Shown piece by piece: positions 1-7,810 of a DNA stretch of 14,864 nucleotides. Source of the DNA: CAZZKE01 sp964655005 (GTDB lineage Bacteria; Pseudomonadota; Alphaproteobacteria; Rhodospirillales; JABHCV01); assembly GCA_964655005.1 (NCBI GenBank), contig CAZZKE010000069.1:1-14864 (forward strand), given 5' to 3'. Within the stretch, counting starts at the first letter, position 1. Every line of letters begins with the position of its first letter. The position numbers and the translations under genes were made by a program. Under the pieces are notes generated by a model. It worked only from the letters and a program-made list of their open reading frames with translations. It ran no database searches and was not told where the DNA came from.

Positions 1-1
1 A

Positions 2-1609
2 ATGTCCTATGATTACGTCATCGTCGGCGGCGGCTCGGCCGGTTCGACGCTGGCCGCCCGGCTAAGCGAAAACCCGGCGCTGTCGGTCTGCCTGCTGGAA
101 GCCGGTGGCGGCGGCGACGGCATTGTGGTTCGCGCCCCGGCGGCGGCGGTGGCGATGCTGCCGGGTCGCCCGAAGATCAACAACTGGGCCTTCGAGACGA
201 CGCCGCAAGCCGGGCTGAATGGCCGCCGGGGCTATCAGCCGCGCGGCCGGGCGCTGGGTGGATCAAGCGCCATCAACGCCATGCTGTATATTCGCGGTAA
301 TCGCGGCGATTACGATGACTGGGCGAAGCTTGGCTGCAACGGCTGGTCGTTCGACGAAGTCCTGCCGTATTTCAGGAAATCAGAAGGCAACAGCCGCGGC
401 GGCGATGATTTTCATGGCGGCGACGGGCCGTTGCGGGTGTCCGATCAGCAAAGCCCAAGGGCCATTTCCAGGGCTTTCGTCGAAGCCGCCGGCCAGTGCC
501 AGGTGCGCCGCAACCGGGATTTCAACGGCCAGGAACAGGAAGGCGCCGGGCTTTATCAGGTTACCCAGTTTTGGGGCGGCGATAAAAACGGCGAACGCTG
601 TTCCGCCGCCGCCGGGTATCTTTTCCCCCATCTGGGACGGCCCAATCTGACCGTGCTGACCGGCGCCCGCACCTTGAAAATCGTCATCGATAACAAGCGG
701 GCGACGGGGGTTGTCTATCGCCGTGGCAATGTCGACCGGACGGTGACCGCCGACCGCGAGGTGATTGTCTGTGGCGGCGCCTTCAACTCGCCGCAGATAT
801 TGCAGCTTTCCGGCGTTGGCCCCGGCGATGAGCTAAGGCGGCACGGCATCGAGGTAATCCACGACCTGCCAGGGGTCGGCCGGAATTTGCAGGACCATCT
901 GGATTTTATCCTGTCCTACCGGTCGAAGGAAACCGACCTGATCGGAATCGGCCTTGCCGGGGCGGTGAACATAGCCAGGGCCACATTACAGTGGCGTAAG
1001 GACGGCGCCGGCATGATTGCGACGCCATACGCCGAAGGCGCCGCCTTTATCAGGACCGTGCCTGAACTGGACCGCCCCGATATCCAGTTGCATTTTGTCA
1101 TCGCCATGGTCGAAGACCACGCCCGCAAACTTCGCATGGGCTACGGGTTTTCCTGCCATGTTTGTGTGTTGCGCCCGAAGTCGCGCGGCGAGGTCGGCCT
1201 GAACGACGCCGACCCGCTATCGCCGCCACGCATCAACCCCCGCTATCTGTCGGACGAGGAAGACGGGAAAGTAATGCTCAGGGGGGTCCGCAAGATGCGT
1301 GAAATTCTCGAAGCGCCGGCCCTTGCGAAGTATCGCCACAAGGAAAATCATACCGCCGACGCCCGCACCGACGCCGAACTTATGGACCACATCCGGGCCC
1401 GCGCCGACACCATCTATCATCCCGCCGGCACCTGCAAGATGGGAACCGACGACATGGCGGTGGTCGATCCGATGCTCAAGGTGCGGGGGCTGGAAGGCCT
1501 GCGGGTGGTCGATGCGTCGATCATGCCGACTTTGATTGGCGGCAACCTGAATGCGCCGGTCATCATGATCGCCGAGAAAGCGGCCGATCTTATATTGGCG
1601 GCCGGTTGA
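2..1609 (+). CDS. GMC-family FAD-dependent oxidoreductase (choline/alcohol dehydrogenase-like)
   Basis: A flavin enzyme of the glucose-methanol-choline family, expected to oxidise an alcohol to an aldehyde in the cytoplasm; the substrate cannot be read from sequence. The 535-residue length is normal for the family. Seen directly: an N-terminal dinucleotide fold with GGGSAG at residues 9-14 and the acidic end of beta-2 (LLEAGG); the first GMC signature around residues 81-106 (GRALGGSSAINAMLYIRG); the second near residue 260 (GAFNSPQILQLSGVG); and the C-terminal catalytic pair, His473 in YHPAGTCKMG and Asn517 in GGNLNAP. The ATG is 2 bases into the window, and the protein begins with the usual short lead to the FAD motif, so it is probably complete, but its promoter is outside. 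The aldehyde dehydrogenase gene starts 1 base after its stop, which suggests a shared two-step oxidation. The family is secure. Names such as choline dehydrogenase (betA) would be over-reading. Confidence 0.93.
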   Translation: MSYDYVIVGGGSAGSTLAARLSENPALSVCLLEAGGGGDGIVVRAPAAAVAMLPGRPKINNWAFETTPQAGLNGRRGYQPRGRALGGSSAINAMLYIRGNRGDYDDWAKLGCNGWSFDEVLPYFRKSEGNSRGGDDFHGGDGPLRVSDQQSPRAISRAFVEAAGQCQVRRNRDFNGQEQEGAGLYQVTQFWGGDKNGERCSAAAGYLFPHLGRPNLTVLTGARTLKIVIDNKRATGVVYRRGNVDRTVTADREVIVCGGAFNSPQILQLSGVGPGDELRRHGIEVIHDLPGVGRNLQDHLDFILSYRSKETDLIGIGLAGAVNIARATLQWRKDGAGMIATPYAEGAAFIRTVPELDRPDIQLHFVIAMVEDHARKLRMGYGFSCHVCVLRPKSRGEVGLNDADPLSPPRINPRYLSDEEDGKVMLRGVRKMREILEAPALAKYRHKENHTADARTDAELMDHIRARADTIYHPAGTCKMGTDDMAVVDPMLKVRGLEGLRVVDASIMPTLIGGNLNAPVIMIAEKAADLILAAG

Positions 1610-1610
1610 A

Positions 1611-3317
1611 ATGGCAGTCGTAAGCCCGGCGCTGGAACAGGCGGTGCGGGACCTGCGCGACAACCAAACCAGATGGGCGCGAACCGGCAATGCCGAACGC
1701 ATAGCCATGCTGGCGGAAATCAAGGACAGGGTGTTGCAGGTCGGCGAAATCTGGGCCGAAACGGCGGCGGCCCGCAAATTGATACCCGCCGGTTCGCCCC
1801 TGATCGGCGAGGAATGGACATCCGGCCCCTACGCCCTGATGTCGGCCTGCAACCTGTTTATGCGGACCCTGTCGAGGATCGAAGGCAAACGCCATCTGGC
1901 CGCCCTGCCGGTCCGCGAACTGGCCACCGGGCGAATCGCCGTTACCGTCCTTCCATATTCCATATGGGACAGGCTGCTTTTTTCCGGGGTCACGGCGGAA
2001 GTGTGGATGCAATCCGGGGTGACCAGGGAAAACCTCGCCGATAATACGGCGGCAAGTTATGACATTCCGGCAAACCGGCGCGACGGCGGGGTGTCGCTCG
2101 TTCTCGGCGCCGGAAATATCGCCGCCATCGCGCCGTTGGACTGTTTCCACAAGCTTTTTGTGGAACATCGGGTGGTAATCCTGAAGATGAATCCGATTAA
2201 CGACTATCTGATCGAATTCCTGCGCCCGGCGCTGCGCCCGCTGATCGATTTCGGGGCGCTTCGGATCGTCAGGGGCGGCGCCGAGGAAGGTGATTATCTG
2301 TGCAGCCATCCGGGCGTCGATGATATCCACATTACCGGCGCCCAGGCCACGCACGACTCGATCGTTTGGGGGAAGGGCGCGGAAGGCGAGAAAAACAAGG
2401 CCGCCGGAACGCCGAAAAATACCCGCCGGGTGACTTCGGAACTGGGTGCGGTGTGTCCGACCATCGTCGTGCCGGGGCCATGGTCGGATGCCGATTTGTC
2501 GTTTCAGGCCGAACACATCGCGACCCAGAAACTGCATAATTCGGGCTTTAACTGCATCGCCTGTCAAATGCTGATCCTGCCCGATGGCTGGGACAGGGCC
2601 GATACCCTGCTGGCCAGGGTCAAGGCGGTGATGGCCGCCGCGACTCACCGTCCGCCCTATTACCCGGGCGCGAAGGATCGAATGCGGGATTTCGCCGGGC
2701 ATGGCGTTCGGGGAGAAGTGGATGAAGGAATAAATTGCCTTGTCGCATCTGTCGAACGGGATGCTGACGGGTGGTTCGAAAGCAACGAGGTTTTCGCCCC
2801 GGCGCTAAGTACGATGCGTCTCGCCGGCGATGACGCCGAAGGTTATCTGTGCGCCGCCATCGACTACGCCAACGACAAACTGCACGGGACCCTGGGCGCC
2901 AATATCCTGATTCACCCGAAAACCATGCGCCGGATCGGCAAGCGGCGCTTCGAGGAAATTATCGACGGCCTTCATTATGGCTGCATCGCCATCAACGCCT
3001 GGACCGGTTTGGGGTTCCTGCTTGTTCAAACCCCTTGGGGGGCTTTCCCCGGACACTCGCTGGATGACGTTCAAAGCGGTATCGGCTTCGTCCACAATTC
3101 GTTTATGTTCGACAGGCCGGAGCGCACCGTATTAAGGGCGCCGTTCCGCCCGTTCCCCCGTAACCTGTTAAGCGGCGGGATCAGCCTGCTGCCGCGTCCG
3201 CCGTGGTTCGTGACCAATCGCAGGGCCGCCAAAATTGCTGAATTGCTGACGAAATTCGAACACAAACCGGGGCTGTCCAAGATTCCCCGGATATTCCTGA
3301 ACGCCCTGCTTGGTTAG
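1611..3317 (+). CDS. Aldehyde dehydrogenase-family protein with C-terminal extension
   Basis: An NAD(P)-dependent aldehyde dehydrogenase-superfamily enzyme, expected to oxidise the aldehyde made by the preceding GMC enzyme. Visible landmarks: a nucleotide-binding stretch (VLGAGNIAAIAPLDC, then VVILKMNP); the general-base glutamate E277 in TSELGAVCP; the catalytic cysteine C315 in NSGFNCIAC, with a second Cys three residues on; and SNEVFAPAL, which corresponds to the usual E-x-F-G-P segment. At 568 residues it is some 70-90 longer than classical members. The extra length includes a basic, proline-rich tail after about residue 500 (RAPFRPFPRNL, LLPRPPWF). The active-site context is divergent (GFNC rather than GQxC), so substrate or cofactor may differ. 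The start is 1 base after the upstream stop with no strong ribosome site, which fits translational coupling. The fold assignment is solid and the physiological substrate is unknown. Confidence 0.85.
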   Translation: MAVVSPALEQAVRDLRDNQTRWARTGNAERIAMLAEIKDRVLQVGEIWAETAAARKLIPAGSPLIGEEWTSGPYALMSACNLFMRTLSRIEGKRHLAALPVRELATGRIAVTVLPYSIWDRLLFSGVTAEVWMQSGVTRENLADNTAASYDIPANRRDGGVSLVLGAGNIAAIAPLDCFHKLFVEHRVVILKMNPINDYLIEFLRPALRPLIDFGALRIVRGGAEEGDYLCSHPGVDDIHITGAQATHDSIVWGKGAEGEKNKAAGTPKNTRRVTSELGAVCPTIVVPGPWSDADLSFQAEHIATQKLHNSGFNCIACQMLILPDGWDRADTLLARVKAVMAAATHRPPYYPGAKDRMRDFAGHGVRGEVDEGINCLVASVERDADGWFESNEVFAPALSTMRLAGDDAEGYLCAAIDYANDKLHGTLGANILIHPKTMRRIGKRRFEEIIDGLHYGCIAINAWTGLGFLLVQTPWGAFPGHSLDDVQSGIGFVHNSFMFDRPERTVLRAPFRPFPRNLLSGGISLLPRPPWFVTNRRAAKIAELLTKFEHKPGLSKIPRIFLNALLG

Positions 3318-3394
3318 TTCTTCCCCGGTATCGGCCATATCGTTTGTCATGGCGAGCGGTCATTGTTAGGGTGGATTGGTATAAGATCAGCCGG

Positions 3395-3399
3395 AGGAA
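3395..3399 (+). promoter_or_regulatory. Shine-Dalgarno site for mtnN
   Basis: GGAGG, followed by a short A/T spacer to the ATG at 3406. It is a strong anti-16S match that settles the start of the nucleosidase gene. A TATAAG hexamer at 3380-3385 just upstream resembles a -10 box, but no good -35 element sits at the right distance. Confidence 0.6.
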
Positions 3400-3405
3400 T
3401 ATGCC

Positions 3406-4113
3406 ATGTTGGCGGTAATGGGAGCCTTGGACGAAGAGGTCGAGCACCTTCGGGACGGCATGGTGATTTCCGACGAAACCATCCATGCCGGGATTCAGGT
3501 TACCCATGGTTCGTTCAAGGGCGCCGATATCGCGCTGGCAAAATGCGGCATCGGCAAGGTTAACGCGACCATTTGCACACAAATGCTGATTGACCTGTAC
3601 AAGCCCGACGCCATGCTGTTCAGCGGCGTCGCCGGGGGGTTGCTGCCGAACATGACCGTCGGTGACATCATCATCGCCAGTCACCTTATACAATACGACA
3701 TGGACCTTACGGCGTTTGGCCGCCGTCATGGCGAACAGCCGGGACGGGACCGGATGATCGAATGCGATCCCGATATGGTGCAGGAATCGGCCGCCGCCTA
3801 TGACGCCATGTTCCCCGACCCCGGCGTCGGCCCCAACCTGATGCTTGGCACTATCGCGTCTGGCGACCGCTTCATTCAGGACCAGAAAACCCTGCGCTGG
3901 CTGCAACGGGAATTCGCGGCGCTGGCCACCGAAATGGAAGGCGCCGCATTCGGCTACACCTGCCATCTTAACGAGGTGCCGTTTGTCGTCATCAGGGGGC
4001 TTTCCGATACCGCCGATCACAATGCGTCGGACGACTACAGCTCGAACCTGCATGTGGTCTGCCTGAACATGTTTCCCTATCTGGAACGCCTGATTCCGGC
4101 GCTGGCGAAATAG
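3406..4113 (+). CDS. mtnN: 5'-methylthioadenosine/S-adenosylhomocysteine nucleosidase
   Basis: A cytoplasmic nucleosidase that splits adenine from methylthioadenosine and S-adenosylhomocysteine, clearing by-products of polyamine synthesis and methyl transfer. The 235-residue length is typical of the family (E. coli enzyme 232). The catalytic residues can be placed against the E. coli enzyme: E11 in GALDEEV (E. coli E12), E178 in TEMEGAAFG (E. coli E174) and the general acid D201 in RGLSDTAD (E. coli D197). The glycine-rich GVAGGL motif near residue 75 is also present. The start is fixed by GGAGGA seven bases upstream of the ATG. It lies 88 bases after the aldehyde dehydrogenase gene, so it may have its own promoter, and it converges on the mutase gene with 9 bases between stops. 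A related purine-nucleoside hydrolase specificity, such as futalosine hydrolase, cannot be excluded without comparison. Confidence 0.9.
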   Translation: MLAVMGALDEEVEHLRDGMVISDETIHAGIQVTHGSFKGADIALAKCGIGKVNATICTQMLIDLYKPDAMLFSGVAGGLLPNMTVGDIIIASHLIQYDMDLTAFGRRHGEQPGRDRMIECDPDMVQESAAAYDAMFPDPGVGPNLMLGTIASGDRFIQDQKTLRWLQREFAALATEMEGAAFGYTCHLNEVPFVVIRGLSDTADHNASDDYSSNLHVVCLNMFPYLERLIPALAK

Positions 4114-4122
4114 AAAATTTCT

Positions 4123-6270
4123 TCAGGCAGCCTCGCGCCGCGCTTCGATAATCGCCAGAATTTCCTCCACCGCGCTCGGGATGTGGGTGCCCGGACCATA
4201 GATTCCCGATACCCCCGCGTCTTTCAGGAAATCATAATCCCGGGCCGGGATGACGCCGCCGCAAACGATAACGATATCGTCCGCGCCCTGGGCGTTCAGT
4301 TCATCGATCAGGGCCGGAACCAGGGTCTTGTGGCCGCCGGCCTGGGTCGATACGCCGATCAGGTGGACATCGTTTTCAATCGCCTCGCGGGCCACTTCCG
4401 CCGGAGTCTGGAACATCGCCCCGATATCCACGTCGAAGCCCAGGTCGGCGAATGCCGTGGCGATTACCTTGGCCCCCCGGTCGTGGCCGTCCTGGCCCAT
4501 TTTTGTCACCAGCATGCGCGGGCGGCGGCCACGGCGTTCGATAAATGATTCGACCTTGCCCTGGATCCGGGCGAAATCCCGGTCGCCATCGAAGGCCGCG
4601 CCATAGACGCCGGAAATGGATTGGGCGGTGGCCCGGTGGCGGGTGTACACGGTTTCCAGCGCATCGGAAATTTCACCGACCGTGGCGCGGGCCCGGGTCG
4701 CGATGATGGCCAGGTCAAGCAGGTTGCCCCGGCCCGAACGGGCGGCCTCGCTCAAACCGTCCAGCGCCGCCTGGCAGGCCTGGGTGTCCCGGGTTTCGCG
4801 GATTTGTTTCAGGCGCGCGATCTGCATCCGCCGCACCGCGTCGTTGTCAATTTCAAGCGTATCGATTTCGTCCTCGTCGTCGCGCATGTATTTGTTAACC
4901 CCGACCACCGCTTCCTCGCCCTTGTCGATACGGGCCTGCTTGCGGGCGGCGGATTCCTCGATCCGCAATTTCGGCAGGCCGGTCTCGACGGCGCGGGTCA
5001 TGCCGCCCAGGTCCTCTACCTCGGCGATCAACTTGCGGGCTTCGGCGGCCAGCGAGGCGGTCAGGCTTTCCACGTAATAGCTGCCGCCAAGCGGATCTAT
5101 AACGTTGGTAATGCCGGTTTCCTCGGCCAGCACCAATTGTGTGTTGCGGGCGATTCGGGCCGAAAACGGGCTCGGCAGGGCGATCGCCTCGTCCAGCGAG
5201 TTGGTGTGCAGGCTCTGGGTGCCGCCAAGCACGGCGGCCATGGCCTCGATGGTCGTGCGCACCACATTGTTGTATGGATCTTTTTCGGTCAACGACACGC
5301 CCGAAGTCTGGCAATGGGTGCGCAGCATGGACGATTTGGGGTCGCTGGGACCGAACTGCCCCATCAATTCCGACCACAGCAGCCGGGCGGCGCGCAGCTT
5401 GGCGATTTCCATGAAAAAATTCATGCCGATGGCGAAAAAGAAGCTGAGCCGGGGCGCGAATGTATCCACTTGCAAACCGCTGTTGATTGCCGTGCGGACG
5501 TATTCGACACCATCGGCCAGGGTATAGGCCAGTTCCTGCACCGCCGTCGCCCCGGCTTCCTGCATGTGGTAGCCGGATATGGATATGGAATTGAACTTCG
5601 GCATGTGCCGGGCGGTGTAGGCGATGATGTCGGAAACGATGCGCATGCTGGGTTGCGGCGGATAAATATAGGTATTGCGAACCATGAATTCCTTGAGGAT
5701 ATCGTTCTGGATGGTTCCGGCCAGCTTCGCAAGCGGCACGCCCTGTTCCTCGGCGGCGACGATGTACCCCGCCAGCACCGGCAGTACGGCGCCGTTCATG
5801 GTCATCGACACGGTCATTTGATCCAGCGGAATGCCGTCGAACAGGATTTTCATGTCTTCGACGGAATCAATCGCCACCCCGGCCTTGCCGACATCGCCGA
5901 CGACGCGCGGGTGGTCGGAATCATAGCCCCGGTGGGTGGCCAGATCGAAGGCGATGGACAGGCCCTTTTGCCCGGCCTTCAGGTTGTCGCGGTAAAACGC
6001 GTTGGATTCCTCGGCGGTCGAAAAGCCGGCGTACTGGCGGACCGTCCACGACCGGCCGGCGTACATGGTGGCGCGGGGGCCGCGTAAATAGGGGGCGAAA
6101 CCGGGCCGGGTATCGATCGCCTCCAGGCCTTCCAGGTCGGCCGCCGTATACAGCGGCTTGACGGCGATGCCTTCGGGGGTTTGCCATACCAGGTCATCGA
6201 CCGTCCGGCCCTTCAGTTCGCGGGCCGCCGCGGCGGCCCATTCTGTGTTTTTTTCCTCTGAACCGGTCAT
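4123..6270 (-). CDS. scpA: Methylmalonyl-CoA mutase, B12-dependent, full-length
   Basis: Interconverts (R)-methylmalonyl-CoA and succinyl-CoA using adenosylcobalamin, as in propionyl-CoA and odd-chain or branched-carbon catabolism. The 715-residue protein has both expected parts. The N-terminal TIM-barrel mutase domain (about residues 20-560) shows the substrate-pocket segment YAGFSTAEESN and the catalytic Tyr-His of ISISGYHMQEAGA. The C-terminal cobalamin-binding domain (about 585-715) shows the base-off DxHxxG motif in MGQDGHDRGAKV, then GVSTQAGGH and CGGVIP. The preferred start is the ATG at 6270, because a strong AGGGAGG site lies 8 bases before it; a TTG 30 bases further upstream would put that site inside the gene. 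No epimerase, chaperone (MeaB) or propionyl-CoA carboxylase gene is adjacent. Transcription diverges from gcrA. The identification is very secure. Ethylmalonyl- or isobutyryl-CoA mutase paralogues are less likely given the single-chain layout and overall match. Confidence 0.95.
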   Translation of the reverse strand: MTGSEEKNTEWAAAAARELKGRTVDDLVWQTPEGIAVKPLYTAADLEGLEAIDTRPGFAPYLRGPRATMYAGRSWTVRQYAGFSTAEESNAFYRDNLKAGQKGLSIAFDLATHRGYDSDHPRVVGDVGKAGVAIDSVEDMKILFDGIPLDQMTVSMTMNGAVLPVLAGYIVAAEEQGVPLAKLAGTIQNDILKEFMVRNTYIYPPQPSMRIVSDIIAYTARHMPKFNSISISGYHMQEAGATAVQELAYTLADGVEYVRTAINSGLQVDTFAPRLSFFFAIGMNFFMEIAKLRAARLLWSELMGQFGPSDPKSSMLRTHCQTSGVSLTEKDPYNNVVRTTIEAMAAVLGGTQSLHTNSLDEAIALPSPFSARIARNTQLVLAEETGITNVIDPLGGSYYVESLTASLAAEARKLIAEVEDLGGMTRAVETGLPKLRIEESAARKQARIDKGEEAVVGVNKYMRDDEDEIDTLEIDNDAVRRMQIARLKQIRETRDTQACQAALDGLSEAARSGRGNLLDLAIIATRARATVGEISDALETVYTRHRATAQSISGVYGAAFDGDRDFARIQGKVESFIERRGRRPRMLVTKMGQDGHDRGAKVIATAFADLGFDVDIGAMFQTPAEVAREAIENDVHLIGVSTQAGGHKTLVPALIDELNAQGADDIVIVCGGVIPARDYDFLKDAGVSGIYGPGTHIPSAVEEILAIIEARREAA

Positions 6271-6278
6271 GCGGACGG

Positions 6279-6285
6279 CCTCCCT
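6279..6285 (-). promoter_or_regulatory. Shine-Dalgarno site deciding the mutase start
   Basis: Read on the minus strand this is AGGGAGG, 8 bases before the ATG at 6270. It supports starting the mutase at 6270 rather than at the in-frame TTG at 6300, which lies upstream of the site. Confidence 0.7.
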
Positions 6286-6385
6286 GTGTCTGGTGAACAA
6301 GTATAGACGCGCCCGGCGCGGGGGTGAAACCGCTTTTTTGTGCAGGTGCGAAATATTACGACCGCGAGACGCAAGTCCGCGAAAC

Positions 6386-6433
6386 GGTGGATAAAACCGC
6401 CGAATCGAGTGCTACATGTGGATAAAATCCACA
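6386..6433. promoter_or_regulatory. DnaA-box cluster with GANTC site upstream of gcrA
   Basis: TGTGGATAA at 6417-6425 is the exact complement of the consensus DnaA box TTATCCACA. It forms the left part of a perfect 17-bp inverted repeat, TGTGGAT-AAA-ATCCACA, at 6417-6433. A second copy with one mismatch, GGTGGATAA, lies at 6386-6394, so the 10-mer GTGGATAAAA recurs 31 bases apart. GAATC at 6402-6406, between them, is the only GANTC (CcrM methylation) site in the 6301-6545 spacer. Known biology: in Caulobacter DnaA activates gcrA, and GANTC methylation tunes several cell-cycle promoters. Control of this gcrA by DnaA is inferred from position, about 120 bases before its ATG. A small chance remains that the palindrome is the operator of some other repressor. 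Confidence 0.6.
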
Positions 6434-6545
6434 ATATATAGTCGTTTCAACTACATATGGTATAGGGCTGGTCATGGTCAGGAAAATACTGTAAAAACGG
6501 GATACAAGCTCACCTGAACGCCCATCAACGAATGGAACGATAAAC

Positions 6546-7061
6546 ATGGCAATCGATTGGACACCGGCCCGCGTCAGCACCCTGATCGCCCTTTGGGACG
6601 AAGGCGTATCGACCATCGAAATTGGTCGCCGCCTGGACGTTACTAAAAATTCCGTGGTTGGCAAGGTGCATCGCCTGGGCCTGCCGAAACGGGTCTCGCC
6701 GATCGGCTCCAAGTCTCGTGAACGCAAGCCCGCCTCGGCCAGGCAAAGCCCGGCTGATCGCAAGGAAAGCGCCGTCAAGCAGGCCGTGGAGCTGTCCCGG
6801 CAGGCCCGCCCGGCACAGGCTTCGGAACCAGTCCCGAAAGCCAATCCGGTCAGCATGGAACATTTGGCCGGCGGCATGTGCAGTTGGCCGGAAGGCGAGC
6901 CCGGCCAGGAAAGCTTTCATTTTTGCGGCGCCCCGGTGCTGGAAGGCAAGCCTTATTGCCTTAGCCATTGTGCCCGCGCCTATGTGCGCCCGACCCGTGA
7001 TCGCGACCGCCAGCGGTCCGGCCAGTCCACCTTCAAGCCGGCCAGGATCGTCGCCGCCTGA
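6546..7061 (+). CDS. gcrA: GcrA cell-cycle transcriptional regulator
   Basis: GcrA binds sigma-70 RNA polymerase holoenzyme and activates promoters carrying GANTC sites methylated by CcrM, linking replication progress to transcription. The 171-residue length is close to the Caulobacter protein. The N-terminal DNA-binding region has the signature DW-x-x-x-R, then ALWDEGVSTIEIGRRL and the helix-turn-helix end NSVVGKVHRLGLPKR (about residues 4-52). A low-complexity Ala/Lys/Ser/Arg linker spans about 53-100. The C-terminal polymerase-binding part has GGMCSWPEGEPG and FHFCGAPVLEGKPYCLSHCARAY (about 105-148, four Cys), then a basic tail. The ribosome site (GGAACG) is weak. The gene is divergent from the mutase, preceded by a DnaA-box cluster and followed by an intrinsic terminator, so it is probably transcribed alone. 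Confidence 0.95.
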   Translation: MAIDWTPARVSTLIALWDEGVSTIEIGRRLDVTKNSVVGKVHRLGLPKRVSPIGSKSRERKPASARQSPADRKESAVKQAVELSRQARPAQASEPVPKANPVSMEHLAGGMCSWPEGEPGQESFHFCGAPVLEGKPYCLSHCARAYVRPTRDRDRQRSGQSTFKPARIVAA

Positions 7062-7090
7062 TCGGCAATCGCCGGTTCGGTTATGTGAAC

Positions 7091-7117
7091 CAGGGCGGGG
7101 GCGGCCCTGCCTTTTTT
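7091..7117 (+). terminator. Intrinsic terminator of gcrA
   Basis: CAGGGC at 7091-7096 pairs with GCCCTG at 7104-7109 around a 7-base G-rich loop, followed after CC by six T residues (7112-7117). It begins 30 bases after the gcrA stop and ends 1 base before the stop codon of the convergent gene. It lacks a T tract in the other direction, so it serves gcrA only. Confidence 0.75.
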
Positions 7118-7118
7118 C

Positions 7119-7589
7119 CTATTCGGACCGGCCCGGTTTTTCGAACACCAGATCGCCATCCAGTTCCAGTTTGCGGGTCAATTTTATCAGCCGGTCCAGG
7201 GCCTCGCGGCGATCTTTATCGGGCAGGCCGTCGCGAAATTCATAGCTCAGATCCTCGTTGAACATCTTGGCGTTGTTGGCGCTCATGTTGTCGAAGAACT
7301 TGTCGTGAATCGCCGTCTCGCCCTCGGTGCTTTTCAGCAGGGCCAGCAGGTCGTGATGGTCCGCGACCAGCAATAATTTCTGGATACCGACGTCGTTGGC
7401 GGTTTTGATATGGTTCAGAAATTCCAGCCGCCTGCCGTCCTGTTTGCCGACCGCGTCGCCGCCCGGCGCCATGACCTGCATCAGTTGCATCAACAGGGTC
7501 TTGATCTCGCCGCCCTGCAAAATGATTTCGGTCTCGCCGAATGAAATCGAATAGGTTTCCGGACCGACCACCTTGGCATGTATTTTCAT
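7119..7589 (-). CDS. Stand-alone FliG C-terminal-domain-like protein
   Basis: A 156-residue protein whose residues about 55-150 resemble the C-terminal domain of the flagellar switch protein FliG, the part that contacts the stator. Matching landmarks, in order: DVGIQKLLLVADHHDLLALLK (66-86; FliG: D..IQ+LL.EVD...L..ALK), then KFFDNMS (97-103; FliG: KIF.NMSKRAA), a acidic-end NEDL (111-114), and LIKLTRKLELDGDLVF (134-149; FliG: I..IVRRLEE.GEIVI). The first 55 residues look like short beta strands and match nothing I know. The FliG N-terminal and middle domains (300+ residues) are absent. The Arg following NMS in FliG, important for the rotor-stator interface, is Asn here. The start at 7589 is chosen because the in-frame upstream extension has no family-like sequence; no good ribosome site is seen. 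No flagellar genes are adjacent. Function unknown; possibly a switch-binding or non-motility adaptor. Confidence 0.7.
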   Translation of the reverse strand: MKIHAKVVGPETYSISFGETEIILQGGEIKTLLMQLMQVMAPGGDAVGKQDGRRLEFLNHIKTANDVGIQKLLLVADHHDLLALLKSTEGETAIHDKFFDNMSANNAKMFNEDLSYEFRDGLPDKDRREALDRLIKLTRKLELDGDLVFEKPGRSE

Positions 7590-7810
7590 AAAGTAAAGCT
7601 GGCACAAGGGCGTGGAATTGACAAGCCCGCGCCACCCGGCCACCCCGGATATTGCAAATCTTGACGGTCTCGCGCCCCGCATCGAAAAAGGGCGGGCGGG
7701 CAATGTTTCCTTTAAGTCACCAAGAGTTGTCCCAATATATAAACATTCAATTGTTGGCATGGGAGCAATGATCGGCAATAGCACCCCGAACCGGGAGTTT
7801 TACGGCGAAA
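7590..7810. other. Divergent promoter spacer between FliG_C-like gene and sensor kinase
   Basis: These 221 bases lie between two divergently transcribed genes and hold no convincing gene. The right part turns AT-rich (about 7735-7760, with TATATAAA), the likeliest place for the kinase-operon promoter, though I cannot pair it with a good -35 box. CCAA and TTGG flank this AT-rich stretch as a loose inverted repeat. Confidence 0.35.

Noticed and set aside
1590..2702. A 370-codon frame on the minus strand opposite the aldehyde dehydrogenase
   Set aside because: Antisense shadow in high-GC DNA. No motifs, and its apparent His/Gln/Gly-rich content is typical of such frames.
4107..4121. GAAAT/ATTTC hairpin between the convergent mtnN and mutase stops as a terminator
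   Set aside because: Only 5 A/T-rich base pairs without a proper T tract; too weak to call.
4621..6087. A 488-codon open frame on the plus strand opposite the mutase gene
   Set aside because: It is a shadow of the high-GC mutase coding sequence; its translation is low-complexity with no family motifs, while the mutase frame is unambiguous.
7590..7784. Upstream extension of the FliG_C-like gene to 7784
   Set aside because: The added 65 residues are Pro/Arg-rich without family likeness and would occupy the presumed divergent promoter; start at 7589 preferred.
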